This document shows, in pieces, positions 49,824 to 57,968 of a stretch of DNA of 64,000 nt (position 1 is the stretch's first letter; the number at the start of each line of letters is the position of its first letter). A model generated the notes under the pieces. It was not told the origin of the DNA, searched no databases, and was given only the letters and a program-made list of their open reading frames with translations. The DNA comes from Polynucleobacter sp. es-EL-1. Lineage in GTDB: Bacteria > Pseudomonadota > Gammaproteobacteria > Burkholderiales > Burkholderiaceae. The position numbers and the translations under genes are program-made. The stretch is from NCBI RefSeq assembly GCF_018687975.1, contig NZ_CP061310.1, positions 868,001-932,000 of the forward strand. The letters run 5' to 3'.

Positions 49824-51110
49824 ATGAGCGCCATTGTTGACATTATTGGTAGAGAAGTTTTGGATTCCCGTGGTAACCCCACAGTAGAGTGCGATGTTTT
49901 ACTTGAATCTGGCGTCATGGGCCGGGCTGCTGTTCCTTCAGGGGCTTCTACTGGTTCACGTGAAGCAATTGAATTACGTGACGGCGACAAAGAGCGCTAT
50001 CTCGGTAAGGGGGTTCTGAAAGCAGTACAAAATATCAATGTAGAAATTGCGGAAACCATTTTAGGTTTAGATGCTAGCGAACAAGCATTCCTAGATCACA
50101 CTCTGATTGATTTGGATGGCACCCATAACAAAGCACGTTTGGGTGCTAATGCCACTCTAGCGGTTTCTATGGCGGTTGCGCGAGCCGCTGCTGAAGAGGC
50201 TGGCCTGCCTTTATATCGTTACTTTGGCGGCTCTGGAGGCATGCAATTGCCTGTACCAATGATGAATATCGTCAATGGCGGTGCACACGCCAATAACAGC
50301 TTGGATATTCAAGAATTCATGATTATGCCTGTTGGTGCGCAGAGCTTTCGCGAAGCCTTGCGTTGCGGCGCTGAGATCTTTCACGAGCTCAAGAAAATTA
50401 TCGGCTCTCAAGGTATGCCTACCACTGTAGGTGATGAAGGTGGCTTTGCTCCCAACTTCAAGAGCAATCAAGAGTGTCTACAGACCATCATGAAAGCCAT
50501 TGAAGGTGCTGGCTATCAAGCGGGTGAAGATGTCCTCTTGGCTTTGGATTGCGCTGCAAGTGAGTTCTATAAAGATGATAAATACCATCTGTCTGGCGAA
50601 GGCCTCCAGCTGACTTCGAGCGAGTTTTCTGATTACCTTGGTAACTTGGCAGATCAATTCCCCATCGTGTCGATTGAAGATGGCATGCATGAGAGTGATT
50701 GGGATGGTTGGGCCGATATCACTCAAAAACTGGGTAAAAAGATTCAGTTAGTAGGCGATGATTTATTTGTTACCAATACCCGAATTCTCAAAGAAGGCAT
50801 TGAGAAGGGTATTGCTAATTCGATTCTGATTAAGATTAATCAAATTGGCACTTTGACTGAGACCTTTGCGGCGATTGAGATGGCTAAGCGAGCCAATTAC
50901 ACAGCAGTAATCTCTCATCGCTCTGGTGAAACAGAAGACAGCACGATTGCCGATATTGCAGTGGGTACGAATGCTGGACAAATTAAGACTGGCTCTTTGT
51001 CACGCTCTGATCGCATTGCAAAGTACAACCAACTGCTGCGCATTGAAGAAGATTTGGGTGATGTAGCAAGCTACCCAGGAAAGTCTGTTTTCTATAACCT
51101 GAAGCGTTAA
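49824..51110 (+). CDS. eno: Enolase
   Basis: A 428-residue glycolytic enzyme interconverting 2-phosphoglycerate and phosphoenolpyruvate, also part of the RNA degradosome in some proteobacteria. Motifs: AIVDIIGREVLDSRGNPTVE, VPSGASTGSREA, the catalytic region VGDEGGFAPNF, SIEDGMHESDWDGW, VGDDLFVTN and the lysine/serine loop VISHRSGETEDS. GAGGAGGG shortly before the ATG is a strong ribosome-binding site. The 67-base gap from kdsA contains a small TGAAT/ATTCA repeat and A/T-rich sequence that may hold a promoter. Confidence 0.98.
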   Translation: MSAIVDIIGREVLDSRGNPTVECDVLLESGVMGRAAVPSGASTGSREAIELRDGDKERYLGKGVLKAVQNINVEIAETILGLDASEQAFLDHTLIDLDGTHNKARLGANATLAVSMAVARAAAEEAGLPLYRYFGGSGGMQLPVPMMNIVNGGAHANNSLDIQEFMIMPVGAQSFREALRCGAEIFHELKKIIGSQGMPTTVGDEGGFAPNFKSNQECLQTIMKAIEGAGYQAGEDVLLALDCAASEFYKDDKYHLSGEGLQLTSSEFSDYLGNLADQFPIVSIEDGMHESDWDGWADITQKLGKKIQLVGDDLFVTNTRILKEGIEKGIANSILIKINQIGTLTETFAAIEMAKRANYTAVISHRSGETEDSTIADIAVGTNAGQIKTGSLSRSDRIAKYNQLLRIEEDLGDVASYPGKSVFYNLKR

Positions 51111-51128
51111 TTTCTTTTTCGTTTCGGT

Positions 51129-51455
51129 ATGCGCTTAGTCATCTACTCAATGCTGTTATTGCTTATCGCAATACAGTACCCATTATGGTTGGGGAAGGGT
51201 GGATGGCTCAAGGTTTATGAAATGGAAAAACAACTGGAATTACAGCAGGCTAAAAATAGTTTACTTAGCTTGCGTAATGCCAAGTTAACTGGTGATGTGA
51301 AAGATTTAAAAGAGGGTACTAGGGCGATTGAAGAGCGTGCGCGGGTTGAGCATGGCATGATTAAAGAAGGTGAATTCTTCGTTCAAATTCTGCCAATCGA
51401 AAAATCAGCGAGCAATACCGCAGATGCAGAGAAGCCAGTAATTACAAAGCGATAG
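51129..51455 (+). CDS. ftsB: Cell division protein FtsB
   Basis: A 108-residue bitopic membrane protein. A single N-terminal membrane segment (MRLVIYSMLLLLIAIQYPLW) is followed by LGKGGW and a coiled coil (EMEKQLELQQAKNSLLSLRN, then LTGDVKDLKEGTRAIEERAR), ending with the FtsB/DivIC signature RVEHGMIKEGEFFVQIL. It forms the FtsQLB complex at the division septum. The location right after eno is the standard proteobacterial context. The last 20 residues are unconserved. Confidence 0.93.
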   Translation: MRLVIYSMLLLLIAIQYPLWLGKGGWLKVYEMEKQLELQQAKNSLLSLRNAKLTGDVKDLKEGTRAIEERARVEHGMIKEGEFFVQILPIEKSASNTADAEKPVITKR

Positions 51456-51468
51456 TATGTTGTCTCGC

Positions 51469-52434
51469 CTAATGTCCTTTTGAGGGCGGCCTTGTCGCAT
51501 CGGCAAGCAATTCAGTTTTAAAAACTTGGCGGCAATCAACCGCATCAAAGTGATACGCCTTTCCACAGAAGTCACATTCTGTATCAACAGCGCCTTGCTC
51601 GGCAAGAATGCTTTCAACCTCTTGCTCACCCAACATCCGTAGAACGTCTGCTACCTTGGTTCGCGAGCAACGACAGGCAAACTGAATTGGTCTAGCCGGA
51701 AAACTCCGAACTCCATTTTCTGCAGACTCTTCTAAAAACAAGCGGCGCAAAATTGTTTGCGGCGGCAATGTCAATAATTCTTCATCGGTAATGGTTTCGC
51801 CAAGTGCTTGGATGCGATTCCAGCCTTCCGCAGCAACTTGTGGGTCGAGATGAGCATGCCCACCTGAATCTGGTAGGCGTTGCAGTAATAAACCACCAAC
51901 ATGAGTATCGTTAGAAGTAAGCCAAATCCGCGTATCCAATTGCTCTGAATTTTGCATATACAGTGCGATTGCTTCTGCAGCACTCGTTACAGGTTTAATG
52001 ACCGTGCCACGATGTTCTTGTAAAGCCACAATACCTTGATAAGGGGGTTGACCAGGCTGACGATCAGCAGGGTCGAGGGTGATGACTAATCGCCCAGAAT
52101 TTTGGGCATCCAATAAGTCGCCCAGACTCGCATCAGGATCAATAGTGTCAGGCTCAATGGATAGCTTTACCGTAGCGCGCATACTCAAATCAGACTTGCA
52201 TTCCACAACCAAAAGCGAAATAGGTCCTTGACTTTGCGCCTGAATAATCAGGGTGCCATCAAACTTCAAGCTTGCGCTCAAAAGGGTGGCTGCACCAACA
52301 AAATCCCCCAAAATGCGCTTTACAGCCGGAGGATCATTGCGCCGCTCGAGGACGGCTTGCCAGGCGCTACTGATTGAGACAATTTCCCCACGAACCGGGG
52401 CGCCATCACACATAAAGACTAGGAGTTCATTCAT
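51469..52434 (-). CDS. hslO: Redox-regulated chaperone Hsp33
   Basis: A 321-residue holdase activated by oxidation and heat. The N-terminal domain has the family pattern GAATLLSASLKFDGTLIIQAQ and GGLLLQRLPDS. The C-terminal zinc switch has the four cysteines as CRCS and CDFC (about residues 261-298), the CxC-x(n)-CxxC arrangement. The start codon is at 52434; it is divergent from gltX (66 bases) and convergent with ftsB (13 bases between stops). Confidence 0.95.
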   Translation of the reverse strand: MNELLVFMCDGAPVRGEIVSISSAWQAVLERRNDPPAVKRILGDFVGAATLLSASLKFDGTLIIQAQSQGPISLLVVECKSDLSMRATVKLSIEPDTIDPDASLGDLLDAQNSGRLVITLDPADRQPGQPPYQGIVALQEHRGTVIKPVTSAAEAIALYMQNSEQLDTRIWLTSNDTHVGGLLLQRLPDSGGHAHLDPQVAAEGWNRIQALGETITDEELLTLPPQTILRRLFLEESAENGVRSFPARPIQFACRCSRTKVADVLRMLGEQEVESILAEQGAVDTECDFCGKAYHFDAVDCRQVFKTELLADATRPPSKGH

Positions 52435-52500
52435 AGGTGAAAGTATCCACTTTTTTAAGTAAAGCCGCTATTTTGTGAGTACAAAGTCCAACCTGAGATA

Positions 52501-53904
52501 ATGCTATTTATGCATATACGTACACGTTTCGCCCCCAGTCCCACGGGCTTTATCCATTTGGGCAACCTTCGCAGCGCTCTTTATCCTTGGGCTTTTGCTC
52601 GCCACAATCAGGGTGACTTTATATTGCGCATCGAGGATACCGATCTAGAGCGTTCTACCCAGGAGGCGGTAGATGTGATTATTGAAGGTATGGCTTGGCT
52701 TGGTTTGGATCTAGATGAGGGCCCAATCTATCAAATGCAGCGCATTGATCGCTACCGTGAGGTTATCAAACAAATGCTCGATAGTGGCCTTGCTTATCCT
52801 TGTTATATGAGCGAAGAAGAGCTTAACAAGCTACGTGATCAGCAGATGGCTAAAAAAGAAAAGCCGCGCTATAACGGCTTGTGGCGTCCAGAGCCTGGCA
52901 AAACCCTGCCAGCAATTCCAGAAGGCGTTTTGCCTGTGATTCGCTTTAAAAACCCGATTGGTGGCTCTGTGATTTGGCAAGATGCTGTCAAGGGTCAAAT
53001 TGAAATTAGCAATGATGAGCTCGATGATTTAGTGATTGCTCGGCCTGATGGAACTCCTACTTACAACTTTTGCGTGGTGGTCGATGATCTAGATATGAAA
53101 ATCACTCACGTGATTCGTGGCGATGATCACGTCAACAATACTCCACGTCAAATCAATATCATGAGGGCTTTAGGCGGCACACCTCCGGTCTATGCGCATT
53201 TACCAACAGTCTTAAATGACTCTGGTGAGAAGATGAGTAAGCGTAATGGGGCAATGAGCGTGCGCGATTATCAAAAAGCAGGGTACTTGCCCGAAGCCAT
53301 CCTAAATTACTTAGCTCGCTTAGGCTGGTCTCATGGTGATGCTGAAGTGTTTACCAAGGAACAGTTTGTCAATTGGTTTGATCTCGATAGCTTGGGCAGA
53401 TCGCCAGCGCAGCACAATCCAGAAAAACTTCTGTGGCTCAATCATCAATATATTCAACAAGCAGATCCGGTGCACTTAGCCCAGTCTACAAAACCATTTG
53501 CCCATGAGTTAGGAATCGATACAGAGCAGGGTCCTGATTTTGTTCAGGTGGTGGCATTGCTTAAAGATCGCGCCAATACCTTGCTTGAAATTGCCGAAGG
53601 TGCAAAGCTGTTTTACTTGCGAGCACCTACCCATAGCCCAGAGCAAATTGCAGCCAATATTCCGCAAGAAATTGTTCCGGCATTAAAGGATTTAATTTCA
53701 GCCCTGCAATCTGCCGAGCATTCAAAGGCGGCTTATGGAGCGGCTTTTAAAGAGGTTTTAGCCAAGCATGAGATTAAAATGCCAGCATTGGCTATGCCAG
53801 TTCGCTATGCTTTATTTTCGACAACTCAGACCCCAGCCATCGATGCGGTAATGGTGGTTTTAGGGAAAGAAGAGGTAGTAAAACGGCTCTCCAAGGTCGT
53901 CTAA
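52501..53904 (+). CDS. gltX: Glutamyl-tRNA synthetase
   Basis: A 467-residue class I synthetase charging tRNA-Glu. The first signature reads RFAPSPTGFIHLGNLRSALY (HLGN instead of HIGH, a usual GltX variant), and the second is KMSKRNG. The GoA motif IEDTDLERST and the tRNA-binding region YLARLGWSHGD are present. The cysteine-rich zinc site of the SWIM-like stem domain found in some GltX is not evident. Two ATGs are possible: 52501 with GAG four bases away, or 52510, which starts at MHIRTRFAPSPTG. It is followed by a tRNA cluster that includes its substrate tRNA-Glu. Confidence 0.96.
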   Translation: MLFMHIRTRFAPSPTGFIHLGNLRSALYPWAFARHNQGDFILRIEDTDLERSTQEAVDVIIEGMAWLGLDLDEGPIYQMQRIDRYREVIKQMLDSGLAYPCYMSEEELNKLRDQQMAKKEKPRYNGLWRPEPGKTLPAIPEGVLPVIRFKNPIGGSVIWQDAVKGQIEISNDELDDLVIARPDGTPTYNFCVVVDDLDMKITHVIRGDDHVNNTPRQINIMRALGGTPPVYAHLPTVLNDSGEKMSKRNGAMSVRDYQKAGYLPEAILNYLARLGWSHGDAEVFTKEQFVNWFDLDSLGRSPAQHNPEKLLWLNHQYIQQADPVHLAQSTKPFAHELGIDTEQGPDFVQVVALLKDRANTLLEIAEGAKLFYLRAPTHSPEQIAANIPQEIVPALKDLISALQSAEHSKAAYGAAFKEVLAKHEIKMPALAMPVRYALFSTTQTPAIDAVMVVLGKEEVVKRLSKVV

Positions 53905-53912
53905 TCCAGAAT

Positions 53913-53942
53913 TTGCGCGTCTGCACAAAAATAGGATAAAAT
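53913..53942 (+). promoter_or_regulatory. Candidate promoter of the tRNA-Ala/Glu/Asp cluster
   Basis: TTGCGC (53913-53918) and TAAAAT (53937-53942) are 18 bases apart and about 44 bases upstream of tRNA-Ala. The -35 resembles the one proposed for mfd (TTGCGG). Confidence 0.45.
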
Positions 53943-53985
53943 CTTGGATTGTTTTGAATGTCTTGTGGTTTTATTGCGAGATTAC

Positions 53986-54061
<76 letters not shown>

Positions 54062-54095
54062 AGCATTTAGAATAGCGGTATTAGTTGTAGTCCAG

Positions 54096-54171
54096 GTCCC
54101 CATCGTCTAGAGGCCTAGGACATCACCCTTTCACGGTGAGTACGGGGGTTCGAATCCCCCTGGGGACGCCA
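54096..54171 (+). tRNA. tRNA-Glu (UUC)
   Basis: A 76-base tRNA with encoded CCA. The acceptor stem is GTCCCCA/TGGGGAC, the anticodon loop CTTTCAC gives UUC, and the T arm reads GGGGGTTCGAATCCCCC. It lies about 190 bases downstream of gltX. Confidence 0.97.
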
Positions 54172-54230
54172 AATATTTTGGCTAGTTGTGGGTAGTAGCA
54201 GTAAGTGACACAAGTAGCACTCGTTGTATT

Positions 54231-54307
54231 GGAGCGGTAGTTCAGTTGGTTAGAATATCGGCCTGTCACGCCGAGGGTCGCGGGTTCGAGTCCCGTCCGC
54301 TCCGCCA
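54231..54307 (+). tRNA. tRNA-Asp (GUC)
   Basis: A 77-base tRNA with encoded CCA. The acceptor stem is GGAGCGG/CCGCTCC, the anticodon loop CTGTCAC gives GUC, and the T arm reads CGGGTTCGAGTCCCG. It is the last of the cluster. Confidence 0.97.
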
Positions 54308-54319
54308 ATTACAGTAATT

Positions 54320-54346
54320 AAGGGCCCTTTGGGGTCCTTTTTTATT
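54320..54346 (+). terminator. Terminator of the tRNA cluster
   Basis: AAGGGCCC (54320-54327) pairs with GGGTCCTT (54332-54339) around a 4-base loop with one G-U pair, and TTTTATTT follows. It lies between tRNA-Asp and the convergent exonuclease gene. Confidence 0.8.
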
Positions 54347-54357
54347 TCCTCTTTCGC

Positions 54358-55416
54358 TTAGTAAGAGAGTCTTGCGTAAGTTGTTTTCTTTGACGCCTCA
54401 ATAGCCTGTCCAAGCGTAATAATGCCGCGTTCTTCAAGCAGGGGAACTAACTTTAAAAATACTTGTGCGGTAGCGACTGCATCAGAGCAGGCATTGTGAC
54501 GATGCTCAATTTGTACCCCTAAGAGCGCCATACTAGATTCAAGACTATGCAGCGGCTGATTTGGGTAGGCTACTGCCGAAAGCAAGAGCGTATCAATAAC
54601 GGGTTGCTTAAAGATAATGTGGGTTGATTGCTCTTTTAATTGTAGAAACCGCATATCAAATGCAACGTTATGACCAAGCAAAACGCTGCCTTCACAAAAC
54701 TGATAAAAACTGGGTAATACTTGATCAATCGTAGGTTTGCCTTCAACCTCCGCCTGGGTTATTCCATGAATTTTGATGCTCTCAGCAGAAATTGAGCGTC
54801 TTGGGTCAATGAGAGCTTCAAAGGTCTCATCTGTATGAATACTTCCATTAGAAACTTTGAGTGCGCCAATCTGAATAATTTCATCACCATGACTTGGTTG
54901 CAAGCCTGTTGTTTCAGTATCAAACGCGGTGTAAATCAGGCTAGCCAATGGTCTATCTAGCAGTGAAGCATCTGCAGATCTATCGCAGAGTGATTGATAA
55001 AGAGAAATCTGCTCTTTAATTTTCGCTTCAATCTCATCAATCTTGTGATCCCGTTGATCAGCCAAGCGATTCATGGCACGAATAACTTCACGCAACTCTG
55101 GTGGCCCTTGAAGTTCAAGTCGTAACTCTCGATTACTACTGAGCATGACTTTTAAGCGCTCTGAGGTAGCGGCAATACCAGTGACATAAGTATTAAACAG
55201 TCGATTGAGAACCACAAAACCCAAGATTAATGCGCCCAAGGTGAGGGCAACTCCAAGAGGGAAAAGTTGCTGAAAATATTGTAGAAAGATAGTACGGTGT
55301 TCCTCAACTCCTTCGAACCAGGCATACGCACCCAGAACGATAAAGGGTCCTGCCATTAATGCACATAACACGATGCTAGCAATGACATAACGCTGCCGAG
55401 CTGTTAGTTTTTCCAA
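54358..55416 (-). CDS. Membrane-anchored DEDDh exonuclease (PolC/DnaQ-epsilon-like)
   Basis: A 352-residue protein with two N-terminal membrane segments (about residues 10-32 and 51-74), followed by a HAMP-like helical linker (NRLFNTYVTGIAATSERLKV, then REVIRAMNRLADQRDHKIDE). The C-terminal domain (about 160-335) is a 3'-5' exonuclease of the DEDDh type: YTAFDTETTGLQPSHGDEII gives the first Asp and Glu, LLGHNVAFDMRFL the third acid, and HRHNACSDAVATAQVF the His and last Asp. It is too long and too membrane-bound for the replicative epsilon subunit. The topology implies that the nuclease faces the cytosol. Its role is unknown. It is transcribed away from the tRNA cluster terminator and lies 77 bases downstream of the M48 protease gene, on the same strand. 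Confidence 0.82.
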   Translation of the reverse strand: MEKLTARQRYVIASIVLCALMAGPFIVLGAYAWFEGVEEHRTIFLQYFQQLFPLGVALTLGALILGFVVLNRLFNTYVTGIAATSERLKVMLSSNRELRLELQGPPELREVIRAMNRLADQRDHKIDEIEAKIKEQISLYQSLCDRSADASLLDRPLASLIYTAFDTETTGLQPSHGDEIIQIGALKVSNGSIHTDETFEALIDPRRSISAESIKIHGITQAEVEGKPTIDQVLPSFYQFCEGSVLLGHNVAFDMRFLQLKEQSTHIIFKQPVIDTLLLSAVAYPNQPLHSLESSMALLGVQIEHRHNACSDAVATAQVFLKLVPLLEERGIITLGQAIEASKKTTYARLSY

Positions 55417-55493
55417 GACTTACCCCTTAATATGTAGCGCAATTTGTTGAAACAGAATCAATCTCTTACGCTTAAATGTACTCGACCCCAGTA

Positions 55494-56330
55494 TTACATC
55501 TTCTTTTGATTACTTTGAGGAGGCTTTGGAGCGGCCTTATAAAGGGGCTCAACCGCAGGCATTAATGCTGTCAACTGCTCGATTCTCGTTTCACCAGAAG
55601 GGTGGGTTGATAAAAACTCTGGGGAGCTTTGACCTTTAGTGGCCTTAATCATTTTTTGCCAAACCGTGATAGCGCCCATTGGGTTATATCCAGCACGTGC
55701 TGCTAGCTCAAGCCCAATCGCATCAGCCTCAGATTCATTTTCTCTAGAGTTGGGTAATACGAAAACATAGTGCGCCATCTGATTGGCGGCGCTTACAGCT
55801 GAGCCATAGCCTCCGGCAGCAGCCATGGCTACATTTACTGCAAGATTTTGCGCCATGGCTTGAGATACGCGTTCTCTACCATGCTCTCTGAGTGCATGCG
55901 CAATCTCATGACCCATGATGGCGGCGATTTCATCGTCATTGAGCTTGAGCTCCTCAATAATACCGGTGTAAAAAGTAATCTTGCCACCCGGTGCGCAAGT
56001 GGCATTTAATACTGGGGCATCTATTAAACTCAGTCGCCAATCCCATTGCTTAGTGTCATCCCGAAATGCTTCGGTTTGCGGAATCAAGCGATTCGCAATG
56101 AATTTCAAGCGATCATAAGTGGGGCCGGATGTTACTAGGACATTTTTCTGTTTGGCTTTTTGGTTCTGCTCGTTGTAACTGATTGCAGAAAGGCGATCTA
56201 CTTCTGCTGAAGAGATCATCATAAATTGGGATCTATTAACTCCTACTGCACCTGGCCTCGTAGTATTGGCGCAGCCCGATAGCAGGGTGATGAAGGCAAG
56301 GCTTAAATAAAAATAAATTCTCAAATTCAA
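55494..56330 (-). CDS. M48-family zinc metalloprotease, lipoprotein
   Basis: A 278-residue exported protease. The signal sequence ends in the lipobox LLSGC (Cys at residue 20). The catalytic motif HExxH is MGHEIAHALREHG (about residues 141-153) and the third zinc ligand is in NESEADAIGLELAARAGYNP. It resembles LoiP/YcaL-type M48 proteases that degrade misfolded outer membrane proteins; loss of BAM substrates would be a plausible target here (inference). The C-terminal stretch is proline- and lysine-rich. It is 19 bases downstream of the duplicated-domain periplasmic gene on the same strand. Confidence 0.88.
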   Translation of the reverse strand: MNLRIYFYLSLAFITLLSGCANTTRPGAVGVNRSQFMMISSAEVDRLSAISYNEQNQKAKQKNVLVTSGPTYDRLKFIANRLIPQTEAFRDDTKQWDWRLSLIDAPVLNATCAPGGKITFYTGIIEELKLNDDEIAAIMGHEIAHALREHGRERVSQAMAQNLAVNVAMAAAGGYGSAVSAANQMAHYVFVLPNSRENESEADAIGLELAARAGYNPMGAITVWQKMIKATKGQSSPEFLSTHPSGETRIEQLTALMPAVEPLYKAAPKPPQSNQKKM

Positions 56331-56349
56331 TCCTTGCCTCTACAACAAA

Positions 56350-56946
56350 TTACTTCTTCTTAGGAGTGGTAATCGATGCAGCCATGGCATCGTAATACAC
56401 CACTTTAACCTGCTCGCCGACATTTACATCTGCTAGTAACTGTGGATTTTTAACAGTGACAGTAGTTACTTTTCCGCTAGGCCCTTTTACAGATACCAGC
56501 TTCTTAGCACGATCAACAGCAACGATATCAGCGATGATTGTTGTTGTATTGGAAATCAAGCGGGTAGGCTTTTCACCTGGCTTGGAAGTAGTTTCGGAGG
56601 CAGTTTCAACCTTGCTGCGAATGCCATCACTCTTCGTTTTGATGAGCTCAATAGCCATTGCTAGCTCATAATTCACATTTAAGCGATCGCCTTTTTTAAT
56701 TTGGTCAAAATTCTTAATTTCTGGACCAGCTATAAATTTAGATTCACCTTCATTATTTTTAAAATAAATGGTGCGTGATTTTTTATCGATCTTAGTAACA
56801 GTGCCTTCATATAACTGATACACGGTATCCGTTACAGCAGCATCGATAACCATTGGCTTAGATCCATCAGACTGAGCCATGCTAATAGCGGGGCCAGTAA
56901 GTAGGGCGCAAGCAACTAAGGTGAGGGGGATGAACTTCATTTTCAT
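56350..56946 (-). CDS. Periplasmic protein with two repeats of a small beta domain, function unknown
   Basis: A 198-residue protein with a signal peptide (cleavage after ISMAQ near residue 25). Two similar beta-rich units follow: the first contains EGTVTKIDKKSRTIYFKNNE and GDRLNVNYELAMAIEL, the second contains ADIVAVDRAKKLVSVKGPSG and GEQVKVVYYDAMAASI. They look like OB- or DUF5666-like strands and are separated by a Thr/Ser/Lys-rich linker (about residues 110-133). I do not recognise a function. AAGGA lies five bases before the first ATG. It begins a transcript with the M48 protease and possibly the membrane exonuclease. The 158-base gap up to hyi shows A/T-rich sequence only. Confidence 0.8.
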   Translation of the reverse strand: MKMKFIPLTLVACALLTGPAISMAQSDGSKPMVIDAAVTDTVYQLYEGTVTKIDKKSRTIYFKNNEGESKFIAGPEIKNFDQIKKGDRLNVNYELAMAIELIKTKSDGIRSKVETASETTSKPGEKPTRLISNTTTIIADIVAVDRAKKLVSVKGPSGKVTTVTVKNPQLLADVNVGEQVKVVYYDAMAASITTPKKK

Positions 56947-57104
56947 AACTTTCCTTATTAATGACTATTTCTATGATCATATTAGCGTATTTTTTGCCTA
57001 AATCTGCTTTCATGTCGCCTTGCGGAACGCTGTTTAGTGCGCGTGTGGCTCGTCATCATCTTTGTTAAGATCAAATGGATTTTTAAATTTCTTCAAGGAC
57101 CCCC

Positions 57105-57893
57105 ATGCCGCGCTTTGCTGCTAATCTCACTATGCTGTTTAATGAGCAGCCTTTCTTAGAGCGCTTTGCGCTTGCTAAGTTAGGCGGCTTTCAGGCAGTA
57201 GAGTTTCTCTTTCCCTATGCTTTTGCTGCTGCTGATATTAAGAGCGCTTTAGATCAAAATGCCCTCAAACTGGTCTTGCATAACTTACCAGCCGGTAATT
57301 GGGAAGCCGGTGAGAGAGGGATTGCTTGTCATCCTGATCGGGTAGCTGAGTTTCGCTTAGGGGTAGCTAAAGCCATTGAGTACGCCCAGATTTTGGGGGT
57401 TCCCCAGCTCAACTGCCTAGCGGGTATTACCCCGGCAGGCGCCAATCCCCAGTTAGTCCACGATACCTTGGTCGGCAACTTGCAATACGCAGCTAGCGAG
57501 CTCAATAAAGTCGGCCTTAAACTCCTGATTGAGCCGATCAATACCTTTGATATCCCGGGGTTTTATCTCAATAAGACCGCCCAAGGCATTGCACTGTTAG
57601 ATGCCGTCGGTGCTCACAATGCCTACTTGCAATACGACATCTACCATGCCCAGCGCATGGAAGGGGAGTTGGGTAAAACGATTGAGCAGTATTTGGACCG
57701 GATTGGCCATATCCAGTTAGCTGATAACCCTGGGCGCCATGAACCTGGTACCGGGGAGATCCATTACCCCTACCTGTTTGAGCTTCTCGATCGCCTCGGT
57801 TATGAGGGCTATATTGGTTGTGAGTACAAGCCCCTCAAAACCACAGAAGCAGGCCTGTCTTGGATGGGCCCTTACGACCAAGCCAACGCCTAA
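57105..57893 (+). CDS. hyi: Hydroxypyruvate isomerase
   Basis: A 262-residue xylose-isomerase-like TIM barrel that interconverts hydroxypyruvate and tartronate semialdehyde in glyoxylate use. The Hyi signature is present: FAANLTMLFNEQPFLERFA at the N-terminus, LLIEPINTFDIPGFYL, YDIYHAQRMEGELG, HIQLADNPGRHEPGTGEIHY and GCEYKPL with the metal-binding Glu/Asp/His/Gln set. AAGGA lies before the ATG. The coding sequence is richer in GC than its neighbours. It is paired with glxR; glyoxylate carboligase is not in the window. Confidence 0.93.
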   Translation: MPRFAANLTMLFNEQPFLERFALAKLGGFQAVEFLFPYAFAAADIKSALDQNALKLVLHNLPAGNWEAGERGIACHPDRVAEFRLGVAKAIEYAQILGVPQLNCLAGITPAGANPQLVHDTLVGNLQYAASELNKVGLKLLIEPINTFDIPGFYLNKTAQGIALLDAVGAHNAYLQYDIYHAQRMEGELGKTIEQYLDRIGHIQLADNPGRHEPGTGEIHYPYLFELLDRLGYEGYIGCEYKPLKTTEAGLSWMGPYDQANA

Positions 57894-57968
57894 ATACCGT
57901 AAGATGATGGCTAACTAGGCGCTGCACAAGCAGCCAGTACACCAATAACAACAATCAAGGAAGACACC

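Noticed and set aside
52501..53904. GltX signature HLGN in place of HIGH as a sign of an inactive or unusual synthetase
   Set aside because: HLGN is a normal variant in bacterial glutamyl-tRNA synthetases, and KMSKR is intact.
54123..54308. A minus-strand reading frame of 61 codons (containing GLEPATLGVTGRYSNQLNYR and RGIRTPVLTVKG)
   Set aside because: It is the antisense translation of the tRNA-Glu/tRNA-Asp pair, a well-known false protein in databases. No ribosome-binding site or coding bias supports it.
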